Origin: Morinoia aosen
Taxonomy: Eukaryota; Arthropoda; Malacostraca; Amphipoda; Talitridae
Length of the DNA: 64,000 nucleotides
Assembly: GCA_030386875.1 (NCBI GenBank)
Contig: CM059572.1
Location: forward strand, 35,895,732-35,959,731
Direction of reading: 5' to 3'
The notes under the pieces are model-generated. The model was not told the DNA's origin, searched no databases, and saw only the letters and a program-made list of their open reading frames with translations. Positions 22,501-33,375 of the stretch are shown one piece after another. The number at the start of each line of letters is the position of its first letter. Positions within the stretch are counted from its first letter, which is position 1. Position numbers and translations under genes: made by a program.

Positions 22501-24516
22501 ATTTTTTGGGTTTAGAGCTATATATTTTTTCGAAAAATTCGAATTTCAAAAAAAGCCCTACTGAGTTTGTTAGAAATGTTCCAAGGATTCTAAAACTGTC
22601 TTTGGTTTTGTTCTAGCATCAAAACTCAACGAGGAGATACATTTTGAATGTTGAAGTTTTTTCTTGGGGTATTAGCCATACCAAAATTTTTTGTTGAAGT
22701 GTTATATAATGAACAATATATGTAATTTAATGCAGTTTTAATTTTTATTTCGATAATTTCCATACATAACTTCATATTCACACTGTAAATTGTGATTTCC
22801 AAAAAAAAAGGAAATTAAAAAAAAAAGATTTTATTTTTAAAAATGAATTTTTTTTTTCAGTCTGATTCATAAGAAATTTGACCATGATATGTACCTTTGG
22901 AAAGGAAACACAATTAATTCAATTCGTTTTTTTGATTTAGGCCTTAGTTTTTGCAAAAATTTGACAAATTGGTTTTTACGTATTGATATTTCACTGATAT
23001 TGATATTTCAAGACGTATCTCCTCCTTCAGTTTTGATGCTTGAACAAAAACAAAAACATTTTTAGAATCCTTGGAACATTTCTAACAAACTCAGTAGGGC
23101 TTTTTTTCTATTTCCCATTTGTTCTCTTTTTATATGGGGTCAAAATCGGTCGAAAATTGGAAATTTTCGGTGCTTTTCACTGATATTGATATTTCAAGAC
23201 GTATCTCCTCCTTCAGTTTTGCTGCTAGAACAAAAAAAAGACAGTTTTAAAATCCTTGAAACATTTCTAACAAACTCAGTAGGGCTTTTTTTCCATTTCC
23301 TATTTGTTCTCTTTTTATATGGGGTCAAAATTGGTCGAAAATGAAAAACTTTGGTCCCCTCAACCCCACCTGGTGGGGGTAATTATTGTCCGTAGCGCCA
23401 AAAAATTTTAGGACCGAAGAGTCCACCAACTAAGGGTCCTTTTCCAACTAAAACATGAGAAATGACCCCCGGACCGACAGGGGCCTGGCAGAGGCCTGGG
23501 ATGATCTCCTTAACACATGAAAGAAGCGAGGAAATTCTTCGTTATAGCGCTGGACAACATCGAGTGGCATAAGAGAATTCAACTCAAGAAAGAAGGGGTG
23601 AAATTCTTCAGACTAATGCCGAACAGCATCGACTTGCACAAGCGAATTTAACTCAAGAAAGAAGGGATGAAATTCTTCAGATTAATTCCGACCAGCACGT
23701 GTGCACTAGTAAAATTAAAAGAAGCACGAGAAAAGACTTTTGCAATGCTGATTTCTTAATAACTATAAATCTTCAACGAGATTCTTCAACTGCTTAGTTA
23801 GGAATGAGATGTTTTCAACATAATTTTACTAAATTTAAATGAAGTATTATATTTAGACAGAATAACACACAACCCTGCGGTCCACTGGCTTTGCTTAAAA
23901 CAACGGCTTGCAATTGAAGATACGCTAAATTAAAAAAACGATGCATGGATGTCAATTCTCAATAGAAGAAACAATAAATTGAAACATAAAAGCTAAAACA
24001 TAAATGATTAAATCTGACTTAATTTATCACTTGAATAGAATAATAAACATGTACCAACTTTGCTGAAGCTGAACTCGATTTCAGCATCTACTCACTTCCG
24101 TGAATAATGAAGACCAATTTCAGCACACATGCACTCACTTTCCTGAAGCCAAGGCCAATTTTGCCTACGCTCACTTTCCTGATACTGAACTCAATTTCGG
24201 CCTCTCACTCACTTTCCTGAAGCTGAGAGCAATTTCGGCATATACCCACTTCCCTGAAGTTGACCCCTATGTTGACATATACTCACCTGAAGTTGAACAT
24301 CATTAAAGTGAGCGCTAACTTTCCTGAAACTGAGCGCAAGTTCCTCATCACTCACTTTCCTGAAGCTGAGGCTAATCTTAGGTATGGAGATGTTGAGGCC
24401 GTGCCTGGCGAGCGCGCCCCTGCTCTCGAGCAGGAGCAGCGTCCTGTAGAAGACGTTGGCGCACAGCACCAGCAGCACCGTCACCACGCACGGCCGAGCG
24501 CCACGGCACCACGCGC
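15723..24516 (-). CDS. Glycosyltransferase family 31-like protein (beta-1,3-Gal/GlcNAc transferase type), at least four exons
   Basis: Exons, 5' to 3' on the minus strand: 24356-24516, 20700-20905, 17848-17977 and 15723-16586. Phases match at every join. The first holds a hydrophobic anchor (VVTVLLVLCANVF) followed by a stem, as in Golgi type II proteins. The next gives the GT31 start (PLRFLVEERSYC, RQETRQTWGSAQTLGVPLGAVFLLGR), then ESRQYHDIVQGDYDD, then ATDRALLDVFLLERFLW and HERDVGSVIG. These fall in the order C...LL, RxxxRxTWG, Y.DI+Q.DF.D, DxD, EDV..G known for beta-1,3-galactosyl- and N-acetylglucosaminyltransferases. The metal-binding DDD is replaced by TDRALLD, so the enzyme may be inactive or metal-independent. 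The start codon is not in these exons. It is convergent with TASP1. Confidence 0.85.
16587..17847 (-). other. GT31 intron
   Basis: No transposon or extra exon is recognised in this 1.26-kb intron. Confidence 0.5.
17848..17977 (-). CDS. GT31-like exon (DIVQGDYDD block)
   Basis: The acceptor is CGCGAACAG and the donor CATG|GTACGT. It encodes HERDRIRQESRQYHDIVQGD, then YDDTEDGIKALNGVLWLAMN, ending CAM. This is the classic GT31 block ESxxYxDIIQGDFxDxYxNLTxKT...C, but the NLTLKT part is replaced by DGIKALNG. Confidence 0.88.
18144..18389 (-). mobile_element. SINE-like element (family A) with clear target-site duplication
   Basis: Flanked by a perfect 15-base direct repeat, ATCCGGTCCGCCAGT (18129-18143 and 18390-18404). 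This shows that family A moves as a discrete unit by retroposition. Compared with other copies it has an internal deletion of about 100 bases. Confidence 0.9.
19100..20690 (+). pseudogene. Penelope-like retroelement remnant (RT + GIY-YIG)
   Basis: Pieces in order on the plus strand are the reverse-transcriptase phrases MASFDVENLFINIPLAETIN (near 19220), GLGMGLPLGPTFANIFMCHW (near 19425) and FYRRYIDDTF (near 19530, holding the YIDD catalytic motif). Then come FSFLDYKITRSG, IKFTMEIETNN and a GIY-YIG-type endonuclease (YVGMTALPFYIRIAQHRG, ...LRILESLFISKGKPELN) ending at 20470. This domain order is characteristic of Penelope-like elements. Several stops and frameshifts interrupt it, so it is inactive. 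A 33-base piece of its RT region recurs inverted at 20635-20667. Confidence 0.88.
20021..20470 (+). pseudogene. GIY-YIG endonuclease part of the Penelope-like element
   Basis: About 149 residues remain open. Visible are the YVG core (equivalent to GIY-YIG second half), R in YIRIAQHRG, the conserved PPHSSIRLHIE and the terminal LRILESLFISKGKPELN. The reading frame upstream is broken, so it is a fossil domain. Confidence 0.85.
20700..20905 (-). CDS. GT31-like exon (RQTWG block)
   Basis: The acceptor is GTGACGCAG (an alternative AG five codons on is also in phase) and the donor GACAG|GTGATC. It encodes PLTAQVPLRFLVEERSYCAR, then QQGLLAIALVPSTTGDFALR, then QETRQTWGSAQTLGVPLGAV. This is the start of the GT31 catalytic domain. 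The donor is only about 32 bases from the end of the Penelope-like insertion. Confidence 0.88.
22179..23509 (+). mobile_element. TTAA-flanked non-autonomous element (family T), 1.33 kb
   Basis: Bounded by TTAA at 22175-22178 and 23510-23513. The ends are inverted: GGGGATCATCC on the left and GGGATGATCTCC on the right. Target TTAA and terminal inverted repeats suggest mobilisation by a piggyBac-type transposase. There is no coding capacity. Internally there is a long inverted repeat (about 22346-22455 against 22540-22650) and repeats around AACAAACTCAGTAGGGC. Confidence 0.85.
22346..22650. repeat. Long internal hairpin of the TTAA element
   Basis: The arms are about 105-110 bases and nearly complementary. 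The left arm has TGTATCTCCTCATTGAGTTT and ACAGTTTTAGAATCCTTG; the right arm has CAAGGATTCTAAAACTGT and AACTCAACGAGGAGATACA. The loop is roughly 85 bases. Transcription would give a long dsRNA stem. Confidence 0.85.
24060..24370 (-). repeat. Degenerate array of about 40-bp units repeating the GT31 exon donor
   Basis: The authentic minus-strand junction is AGCTTCAGGAAA|GTGAGTG. Reverse complements of at least six further units repeat it (near 24150, 24172, 24205, 24248, 24285, 24320). Most keep a GTGAGT or GTGAGC donor; the one near 24285 is CAG|GTGAGT, a better match to consensus than the real one. Units are diverged by roughly a fifth, so the array is old. Confidence 0.85.
24356..24516 (-). 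CDS. GT31-like exon with membrane anchor
   Basis: The acceptor is GCTGCGCAG and the donor GGAAA|GTGAGT. It encodes AWCRGARPCVVTVLLVLCAN, then VFYRTLLLLESRGALARHGL and ISLSFRK. The hydrophobic stretch after Arg/Pro residues fits a type II signal anchor; NIS is a possible glycosylation site. It starts in phase 1 and so needs an upstream exon for the ATG. Confidence 0.7.
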
Positions 24517-27500
24517 CTGCGCAGCAGACACCAAATGTAGGCAACCGCGTAATGGTGAGACATTTTCTCTCTATTCTCTGTGAGACATGCGTTCAATCAA
24601 TGAAGGCTGTAGAAATTCATGTCTGAGGAAAAATTTCACGAAACGTCGAATAAATGCAGAGTCCTTGCTACGCAAAGCGTTTTAACTTCGATAGATTAGA
24701 TGAGTTAGTTTGAGTCTCCTTAACCACAATAAAGGTGTTCCTAAGAGATCTGACTTCAGTAGTATCATGTGTCGCTATAGGTAAAACGGAATGATAGGAA
24801 TTCGGTGCTTGCTCTCAAGACAGCAATGCATTCAAGGTACCGATACTGGATATTCAATTTTAGGATCTAGGCCCTCATGATCAATGCAGATTAAATTACA
24901 ATTATCAGCTGACTCTACAAAATGTATGATGAAAACTTGAACTTAAGAATTCAGCTAAGAAACTTGGAAACTCTATGCTCTTGAAAAATTACGATTTCCA
25001 AGAATTTTGGGCGCGCTAACAGTATACGTCTGCAGCATTCATACCAACGTATTCTGCGCGTTATACACAAACTCATCGAAATTAGTTAAATAAAAAGCAT
25101 TTAGCAGATTAAATTAAATAAGTTTCTTTTAAGCCTTCCTAACTGCAAAAATGGCGTTCCAAAAGAAGGATGGATGAAGGCACCATTTGATATGGAGTTG
25201 GGACGCAGAATCTACGCGCGAAGTGTGTTGCCACACAAGATACCCAGCGCAAATAAACAGTACGTTAACCCTTTAACGTCTACATTTTGTACTCATATTA
25301 ACGTTATCACAACCACCAACATTAAACTGGCACCGGCATCATGTAGCCGCCGACTTCACAACGAGGAAGTGACTGCCACTCGACAATGAACTTAGAATAA
25401 CACATTAGGGCACAAATATCACAAGGAATAAAATATATTAAAGCTGTTGATGAGTGCATTTTGAAATCCACTTTGACAGTGAAGGGCTGTGAAGAAAGGC
25501 TATGCAATAAAATAAAAGTTAAAGAATAAAGTTAGAGGAGCTAAAAACAGGACAGCAGTAAACCGAAAATAAGACAACCTTGAATTAATAAACCAAAAAG
25601 CATATTTTATTTCAACAAAAAGAAGGCCTACATAATCATTAGTTCGGCACTTCACATATTCTCCTCGGGAGCGCTAATTCCCATAGATACAATTGTTGCA
25701 TCACCCTGAGAGGTAAGGGGTCTTGACGGATTAAAGGTTCATCCTGTAGTATGTACTCGTGTACCTTGATTAATCAGTCGTTATACAACTCTTGTGCGAT
25801 AGAGAAACATTGAAGAGTTTCGAAATGAACCGACACAATCGCTGACAGAACGAACGATTTTAAATAATTCAATACTCAAAGACTTCAACGAAAAAATGAA
25901 TTTACCCTCCAATGAATATTCCAGTGACAGATTTATTGTCACACCATAAATATAAAAATCAGCACCATATTTTGACCTTTGCAAATACATCTCCAACAGA
26001 CAGAAATCTGACAAGTAAGCGTGAAATATCGGCGATCGTGTTGGAGGTCGGTTATTCACTATAGCAAGCTCTCAAATGAAATATATCCTCCGATTTCAAA
26101 AAGATATGGTATTGACAACGTACAACAGTTCAATGCCAATATATTTCTTTAGCTTTGATCCTTTCTGCTCTTGTAATTCCTTTATCCCTGTGTGTATCAT
26201 ACATACATGATATTATTCAAATTTAGAATCAGAGGATGTGTTTATCGTGAACACCCGGTATAGAATATGGTTTCACAAATGAAAAGGCGAAACCGCAACA
26301 GACTACAAAAACATTTTACTGTTTCTGCCGTACGAACCTAGAATGCTACAGAGGAAAAACTAGTCACATACGTAGGATGATATACCTGTACGTTCTCCTA
26401 CATGGAAACCAGCACGTAGACCATCATGTCTTCTTTCGTCGAGGTTAATTTATAAATCCTGAGCAAACCCACGATCAAAGTTACTCCTTCGAAATACGCT
26501 ATAGGAAAATTACACCTTATACACTCTATGGAAGTCTAAGTTGTGGGTAAGAAATTGGAAAAAATAGAGAAAGAAGGCAGTATAAGAGTTTTCATTATGA
26601 AAACAGGCAGTTTTGTAGAAACGAGGCTCCAAATGAAAGGCATTGCCTTCAGTAAATAATTCGATAGTTTTTAATTAAACTAGCTGCAGAATATCAATTT
26701 ACGCTCGGAAGTACGATGCATTCAAAAACAATCTCAGTTAACATACTTGACGGCTGTACATAGAAAATTATAAAATATAGCACTCCGGTCGAAAAAGAAA
26801 ATCCATTTAAAGAGCAACTAATGACTGCTGAACATTCCAGTGGCCTGAAATTTCTACTCCCACACCAGTGAATGGAAGGCATCATTAACGCAGCATGTTT
26901 TTATCTTTTAAAGCATCTCACAGCTATAGAAATAGCAGTCAGATTTAAATATAAATTGCGCTATAAAGTTCACAGTCTTGAAAACAATTTCGTTCTGAAA
27001 ATGAACGTGGTAGCTATGTGACTCAGACAACAGAACATCCAACATCTCAAACTTACATTGGTGAATGATAATGAACAAAGGGGGTTTCAAATTAGAAGTT
27101 CAAGCATTAAAGCTTTACCTAACTAGAATAATAGCCACAGTCTTACACTTTAATTTGGTTAAAACATCAGTTAGGGGTTTTAAAATTCCTTTTACTGTTA
27201 CATGCTCAACAAGTACGTATGGAGTTTAATCAACGAAAAAGAAAATAAAATTTGTTAAGTGTTGAAATATATATTATACTTAATTTGAAAGAAGATGGAT
27301 CAAAATTCCACAAGCCCTAATGGCATTGTTCGAAGAAAACACATTATAGCTATGAATTATTCATTTCATTTCAAGACACCCAATCGATCTGTACTCCAAA
27401 GATGTACCTCAAAGCATGACCTCTTCGAATACACGGAACCTAGACCCCTATTTTTGAAAACAAAACTTCGCTACAAGCAGGACCACGACGCAAACAGATG

Positions 27501-28749
27501 GCCGATGCGGTCGTCTAGCAGTGCTACGCAGGGCGCCAATTTTGCGATGCTGCGCCCTTCCTCAGCTCCGAAGAAACGTTCACCCTGCAATTGTTGCGAG
27601 AATTTTCTGCCGGCAGATTCAATTACCGCAACGCACTTTCCCTTCTCTTAAAATGATGGCCGGATCGGTCAAGGTACGACCGAAGACCCTTCGTAATTTC
27701 GAGGAATGAAATTAATTCCTCGAGAATAATTAGGACCGTGAAACAATTCCATCGATTTGCAATAAATCATCACTAATGAAGTTAGAATGCAGTTAATGTC
27801 ATGCGGAACGACCACGACTAAAATGCGCTTTTTGTAGAGCCTTGGCGGTCTTTTGCGTAATTGGCTAGCTCGATGCATATCTGCCACAAAAACAAAATAT
27901 TTTGAACTTGACAGAATCAAAAGAATAGTTAGTGGTCGGCTTCGGCAACCTCGTCTCGACTTTTTAATTAATATACGACACGCTTGACTTGACCATAGTC
28001 CGCTGCTAAAAAAATACTTGTTACTGTACTTCATTTGAGCAAAATATAAATGAAAATAATTTTCTTCCATACATACGAATGGAAATTTTAAAAATCTAAT
28101 TGTGTGCTGCTTAGTGTGAGCTGAAGTTTCCATGAAAATTTCCGCGTTTCCTCGCTTGGCTGGAAGTAAAATATTTCCGAAGCGGGCGCAAAACCCGGAA
28201 AGCGCAGAAAAAGTGTGAAAGTCTGCGTCTGGTTGCGGAGAGGAAGAGCAGGAATATTAATGGCATTTTAGTCGACAAAAACAAGCCAAAGAGGCTGAAC
28301 TCAAACTGAGAAAACAGTAAAAAGTTACGCCGAGATCTTGACAATATTATACGAAATGGTTCTTTAAAAACTTTTTTATTGCACCAAAAAATGGTTCTTT
28401 AGTAACTATTTGATACACTGAAAAAATGTTTCCTTAGTTATATAAATGTAGTCTTAGCAACTTTTTAGTGGGCGTAGTGAAATAAATGTAGTCTTAGCAG
28501 CTTTCATAGATTGAAAGAAATAGGCCTTTAGAAGTGCTTTGATGTGTTGAAATAAATACTTTCTTACCAGTTCATTATCATATTGAAATAAGGTTAGTTA
28601 GAAGCTCTTTAACACATCGAAAGAAATTATTTCATAGCAGCAAGGATGCCAGAGTAAGCAAATCCTTATTTTTTGCTTTGTTGACAAAAGCGATCATTTC
28701 CTGATGCCTGTACATAAGACTAAAAAAGGTATTGAATGTAAGGAAACTA
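24517..28749. other. Long GT31 upstream intron or intergenic DNA, left part
   Basis: Contains a SINE fragment (about 24690-24780) and an interrupted SINE copy (25115-25255 plus 25530-25700). From 28350 to 28640 is a degenerate array with AAATAAATGTAGTCTTAGCA repeated. No convincing exon was seen; open frames near 27295 and 27669 look like chance. Confidence 0.45.
25115..25700 (-). mobile_element. SINE-like element (family A), interrupted
   Basis: The family sequence runs from CCTTCCTAACTGCAAAAATG to CCCAGCGCAAATAAACAGTA, breaks for about 275 bases, and resumes at GCTAAAAACAGGACAGCAGT through GCTAATTCCCATAGATACAA. The break (about 25256-25530) is a later insertion of unknown type beginning GTTAACCCTTTAACGTC. 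Confidence 0.7.
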
Positions 28750-29110
28750 TTCCAGGTTCGATTAGCTTAGATGTTTGTTTAAGCCTCCCTAACCGCAACA
28801 AAGGCGTATTGAAGAGAGGAAGGAGGAAAGCACCAATGAGTATGGATCGACGGACCGCGGACTTTATGCACAAGGTGCATAAAAACAGCAAGTTGAGAAA
28901 GGAGTCCATGAAACGAGATGAAAGTTGAAGAAGAAAGTTGTAGGTGCTGAAAAACAGGACAGCAGTGAACCGAAAAAGATTGTCCTCAACATAACAAAGA
29001 ACATTGTATTTCAACAAAAAGGAGGCCTACTTAACCGTTAGCTCGGGACCTCATATTCTCCCCCTGGGAGTGCAAATTCCCATAGATACAATAGTTGTAC
29101 CCCCCCCCTT
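28750..29110 (-). mobile_element. SINE-like element (family A), well-preserved
   Basis: All family blocks are present: GCCTCCCTAACCGCAACAAA, GGTGCATAAAAACAGCAAG, GAAAAACAGGACAGCAGTGA and CTGGGAGTGCAAATTCCC. The head contains the palindrome-like GATACAATAGTTGTAC. Confidence 0.85.
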
Positions 29111-29904
29111 CCTGAGGAGGAAAACCATTCTAGGACCATTTAAAATGAAAAGTGAACTACCCACCTCACAAAATATAAACATTCATATAAATCTCACATT
29201 TCTACAGCACAACCTGCTGAAAAATAATGCTGGTCGTAAGCAAGAAGACTGCAAGCAATGAAACAAGGATTACCAAGTATTTTATTAGAATTCATCACAC
29301 ACAACCCACCTTATCAGACATAACCAGTAGTACAAAAATGACGACAGGACAACGCACGATTGTGTTCATGAAAATGCACTTGCAAGATAATACCCAAGGT
29401 CCCAATATCGAGAAAATGTTTTCGCTCTGGAAGTTCAAGTCACCACGAGAAACGATAGAAAAAAAGTTTACCGCACCAGGATTGCAGAGACTACAAAAAA
29501 CTCGCCATACAAAAACCAGGTTCGTGGGAGACAAATCGCGCATACGTTTCTCTGAAACACCTGCCCGCCAGAACTCCCTCGTTGCCCGCTGAATAATGCT
29601 GGGAGCGAACTGAGCAGTACCAGCTGTGTTTTAACAAAGAGTTCAACATTTCCATGTTAGCTTTCGTCTTTTTAAAATCTTATCATTTGGTATTTTTCTT
29701 ATAAAATTAAGCTATAAAAATCACTCAGCATCTGGTAACCACCCTGTACACAGATGCTGAGTAACTTTGAAGGGAAAATTTCACTCGAAAAAACTAACTT
29801 TGAGAATACCTCATAACCACCGTCACAAAAATATTTTGACTGTAAACTAGCTGGAACAAATTGGTTATTTTAATCAACAATAATTGTGACACAGCGAGAT
29901 TGAA

Positions 29905-30290
29905 TTATATAAGCTCCTCGAACCACAGCTAAGGTGTTCCAAAAAGGAGGAAGCAACCATTTATATGGAGTTTAAGGGAACTCGCAATCTATGCACAAGG
30001 TCTGTTCCCACACAAGATCCGCTGAGCATAGAAACAGTAAGGAAGTAACTTTATGAAACAATATTAAAGTTGAAAAAGTTGAAGAAGGAGATGCTAACAA
30101 ACAGGTCAGCAGTGAACTGAAAAAAGATGAGTTGTAACGAAACAAAAAAAATTATTCCATTTCAATAAACAGAGGGCACACCAAACATTCAGCTCAGGAC
30201 CTCACATTTATCCCCTCGGAACGCCAATTCCCATAAATATAATACATAGTTACGAGTCTCCCCTCAAGGGGCGAGACACAGCGGAGTAGC
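29905..30290 (-). mobile_element. SINE-like element (family A)
   Basis: Recognised by CACAGCTAAGGTGTTCC, ATTTATATGGAGTTTAAGGG, CAGGTCAGCAGTGAACTG and GGAACGCCAATTCCCATAAA. More diverged than its neighbours. Confidence 0.75.
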
Positions 30291-30869
30291 TACCGAGATA
30301 TTCAGTGGTCGGAGACCTCGACATGAACTAAGAAGGCGGGAATGCGGCAGAAATATTTTAACACCATTGTTTAGATTCATTCTCTTTATAAGAGTTGAGT
30401 GAACGGAAGTGTTGCGATATTAAGTTTCAAATGCTAATGCCATTAACAAAACAAGTATAAAAAAAATGAATCGAACTCGCGCTAACAGGAAAGCCGACAG
30501 AGGTTATTTCAGCTGCAATCGTACACCCAAATTACCGTGAATGTTAGGTTGAAGTTATTTTGAATCATGCATAAAAAATCTGAACCAAAAGCTCACCATC
30601 TTTATACTCGAAAACCAAGTTTTAGAAACACATTCAAATTAAGGAAGGAATTTGTACTTTTGAATAAAGAAAATTTAAAAATATGTTTAGAAATCTAAAT
30701 TGGTTATTCATTGTTCAAAATGCTTCATTATTGGCTGACGAATATTAGAAATTGAATAAATTTATATTCAGCAAACGAAACAATTCACTGCCATGAATAC
30801 ACGCACGAAATATCATTCTTAATAGCATGCTACTTGAAAAAATGACCTAGATTAGTAATTTGACTAAGA

Positions 30870-31175
30870 ATTTAAGATTAGATTAGATTAGTCGTTAGTT
30901 TTAGCCTCCCTACCCGCAGCAACAAATGCGATACAAAGAGAGGAAGGAGGAAGGCACCATTTAGTGTGGAGTTAAGGAAACGCAGATTTTACGCAGAAAG
31001 GGCATAGAAACAGTAAGTTGTGAAAGAAGATTATGAAACGAGACCAAAGTTGAAGAAGAAAGTAGTAGGTGCTGAAAAGCAGGACAGCAGTGAACTGAAA
31101 AAAAGGTGGTTCTTAACATAACAAAACATTTCATTTCTACAAAAAGAAAGCCTACCTAACTCTCAGCTCGGGTAA
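30870..31175 (-). mobile_element. SINE-like element (family A)
   Basis: Starts with the microsatellite tail GATTAGATTAGATTAG and runs through GCAGGACAGCAGTGAACTG to TCAGCTCGGG, where it is truncated. Confidence 0.85.
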
Positions 31176-31234
31176 GAATTTAAGACTTAAAAATATAATA
31201 TACATATTAAATTAAATACACTATGCGAATGATT

Positions 31235-31550
31235 GTTTATATGAAAGTTATAGCCTACCTTTACCACAACAAAGATGTTCAAAGAGAGGTAGGTTGAAGG
31301 CACCAATTAATATGGAGTCAAGGATTTTTTTTAGTACGCACAAGGTGCATAAAAACAGTAAGTTAAGAAAAGTCACGAAACAAGATAAAAGTTGAAGAAG
31401 TATAGTAAATGCTGAAAAACAGGACAGCAATGAACCGAAAAAATATGGTCCGTAACAAAACAAAAAACCTATTTCATTCACACAAAAATAAAGTCTACAA
31501 AACCTTTAGCTCGGGACCTCACATAATCCCCCTGGGAGCGCTAATTATAT
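31235..31550 (-). mobile_element. SINE-like element (family A)
   Basis: Runs from GCCTACCTTTACCACAACAA through ACAGGACAGCAATGAACCG to CCCTGGGAGCGCTAATTA. It lies immediately after the previous copy, giving a tandem cluster. Confidence 0.85.
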
Positions 31551-32864
31551 ACTATGTTCAAAATCTGTACACATTACATTAAAAGTAATATAGTACTACT
31601 AATATGAAATCCTCTAAGCGCGAAACAAAAAATGGACGAGAAAATGAGCTTGTATTCACACAGCAGTTTGTGAGTTGCATCTGATGACACAAATTCTCCC
31701 AGCTTGTCCTGGGTCGAGAAGGAACGAGGGTAAGAATATCAGGAATAGTAACCCAGGTGTGTCACACAACTCTAAATATTGCGAGCGTCTTGGTACCAAC
31801 CACTTGAGCAAGCGTTGGTCAAACTTGAGCTATCCCAGCGAAAGGAAACACTGGTTCCGCGTTGCCCTCCGAGGTTTAACAATTAGTAAAGTGTATAAAC
31901 GTTCACTGACAATTTTGCAAATTTCAGATATTCAAAACTTCAAATACCTTAACATTAGTGAAGGCATTTACGCACATTTTCTTCCAGACAAAAAGTGGAT
32001 TAGCGAAATTCAAGTGAACAGAACCGGAGGGCAGGCTCTGCATAGCTCACACGACGGGTTATCTTTGTACAGCGGCTAAGAATGACTGGGGAATGTCTAA
32101 TTGGAAGTGCGACGCAACGATTAGCGAGACCGTGTTCAGTTCTCAATCACAAAATATTTGTGGTTATCTTACAAGTTCAGATATTATATTAAAATACTTA
32201 TACAACATATCCAAAGCTATTTGCACGTATAAACTACATATGCAAGTTTTCAACTATTCAAAAATGGAGATCCGTTACGAAATGAGAAGTACTGTATATA
32301 ACAGTTGCTGTCGATGGTTAAATATCGGCCACAGGATGCATGGAAAAGCTGGAGAAAAGTGAAGAAAACAGGCATTTCTGAACACAAAAGAAAACCTGAC
32401 ATACCTTAAATGAGAATCCAGGCATCCGGCTCCAAATTTGGAGCTCACAGCTGGCCACTCCGATTCAAGTAACCTCCACTAGACGTCAACTGCGTCTAAT
32501 GGTGAACTGATGAATGCAGCGTTCCTCATCAAAGCTACGAAGGATATACCCATTCTTCTCAGCGTACTTCACAAAATTAGGAATGCGAGGCAGCTGTTCG
32601 TAAGAGAAAACTCGGTAGTATTTAAAATAATAATATTGTTCTGAGTATCTTAATGAAGTCGCCGCGCATTTTCTACTATTCATAAGACAAAAAATTCAGG
32701 GCAGCCATACGCATTTGCAGAAGCAAGTAAAAAACTAATTGGTTATCGTGTTAGCAACACCGCCTTATTTTAAGTTACTTAGACGCGATAAAAAATAATG
32801 ATTACTTCTGCGTCGAGCTCACAAACTTAGACAAAAAGATCTTAATTCTCATCATTATTGTTAT
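31551..32864. other. Unassigned DNA
   Basis: Two open frames of 134 and 89 codons lie at 31675-32362, but codon use and splice signals give no support. No repeat is recognised. Confidence 0.4.
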
Positions 32865-33185
32865 TTTAGTTTACGTCTCCTTGGCCGCAACGAAGGTGAT
32901 CTAAGCCGTGTATTGAAGGGATTTAATGGTATGGACTGTAAAAAAGGGAGGATCTACGAACAAGGTGTGTTTTCCCCACAGAATACCATAGAAACATCCA
33001 GTTAGGAAGGAAGTAACAACAAAGAATAGATAGCAAAGAAGGCATAAAAACTAGCAGAAGCAAAAATGGGCCCAAAAAAAGGTCCCAAAGGCCTTATTCA
33101 TAGGTAAAGTGGCCCAACGAACGGGCACAAGTCCCTAAAGCATACGATACGCGAACTCTACAAGCCTAAGCCTATTGCATATCTT
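32865..33185 (-). mobile_element. SINE-like element (family A), degenerate
   Basis: Weak but ordered matches: TTACGTCTCCTTGGCCGCAA, GGTATGGACTGTAAAAAAGG, ACAAGGTGTGTTTTCCCCAC. Confidence 0.55.
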
Positions 33186-33375
33186 AAAACCTCTGAGGGG
33201 GGGCAAGGATAAGAAAGTTGGCCACGATTTCTCTCCCTACCCAGGTGTTAGAGACGAAAAATGGGTAATTGCATCGGTAATAGGTAAACGTCTTAGTGTT
33301 AGTTGAGAGGCATTTAAAAAACTTATACACCTGCAGACGACACGTATCAACTTGACTGGAATTTAAAAATCATCG
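33186..33375 (+). mobile_element. tRNA-like SINE (family B), 3' fragment
   Basis: TACCCAGGTGTTAGAGACGA, AATGGGTAATTGCATCGG and TTAGTTGAGAGGCATTTAAA match the body of the better copy at 42555-42810 in order. The tRNA-like head is missing. Confidence 0.55.

Larger units (their letters stand above)
21558..23720 (+). pseudogene. Helitron-like remnant with Arg-rich coiled-coil repeats, split by a TTAA element
   Basis: On both sides of the TTAA element (22019-22174 and 23514-23690) the translation shows a repeat of about 19 residues: RRSEILRNNAEPHRVAR, then TQERRDEILQINSDQH. Such repeats are typical of the N-terminal part of arthropod Helitron helicase proteins. A CTATTATAAAAGTAGCC stretch with CCGTCC runs at 21565-21610 resembles Helitron 5' ends. 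The Rep/helicase core is absent. The assignment to Helitron is inferred; the repeat continuity across the insertion is visible. Confidence 0.55.
20906..24355 (-). other. GT31 intron with Helitron-like remnant and TTAA element
   Basis: From 20906 to 21550 no feature is seen. From 21558 on lies the Helitron-like region (21558-22174 and 23514-23710), split by a 1.33-kb TTAA element. The donor-bearing repeat array occupies 24060-24370. Confidence 0.6.

Noticed and set aside
27295..27651. 118-codon open frame as a gene
   Set aside because: No recognisable domain, no splice or promoter context, ordinary composition; compatible with chance.
29227..29592. 121-codon open frame as a gene
   Set aside because: No domain or conservation cue; it lies next to a SINE and looks random.
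31675..32079. 134-codon open frame as a gene
   Set aside because: No motif, and overlapping frames are equally open; unsupported.
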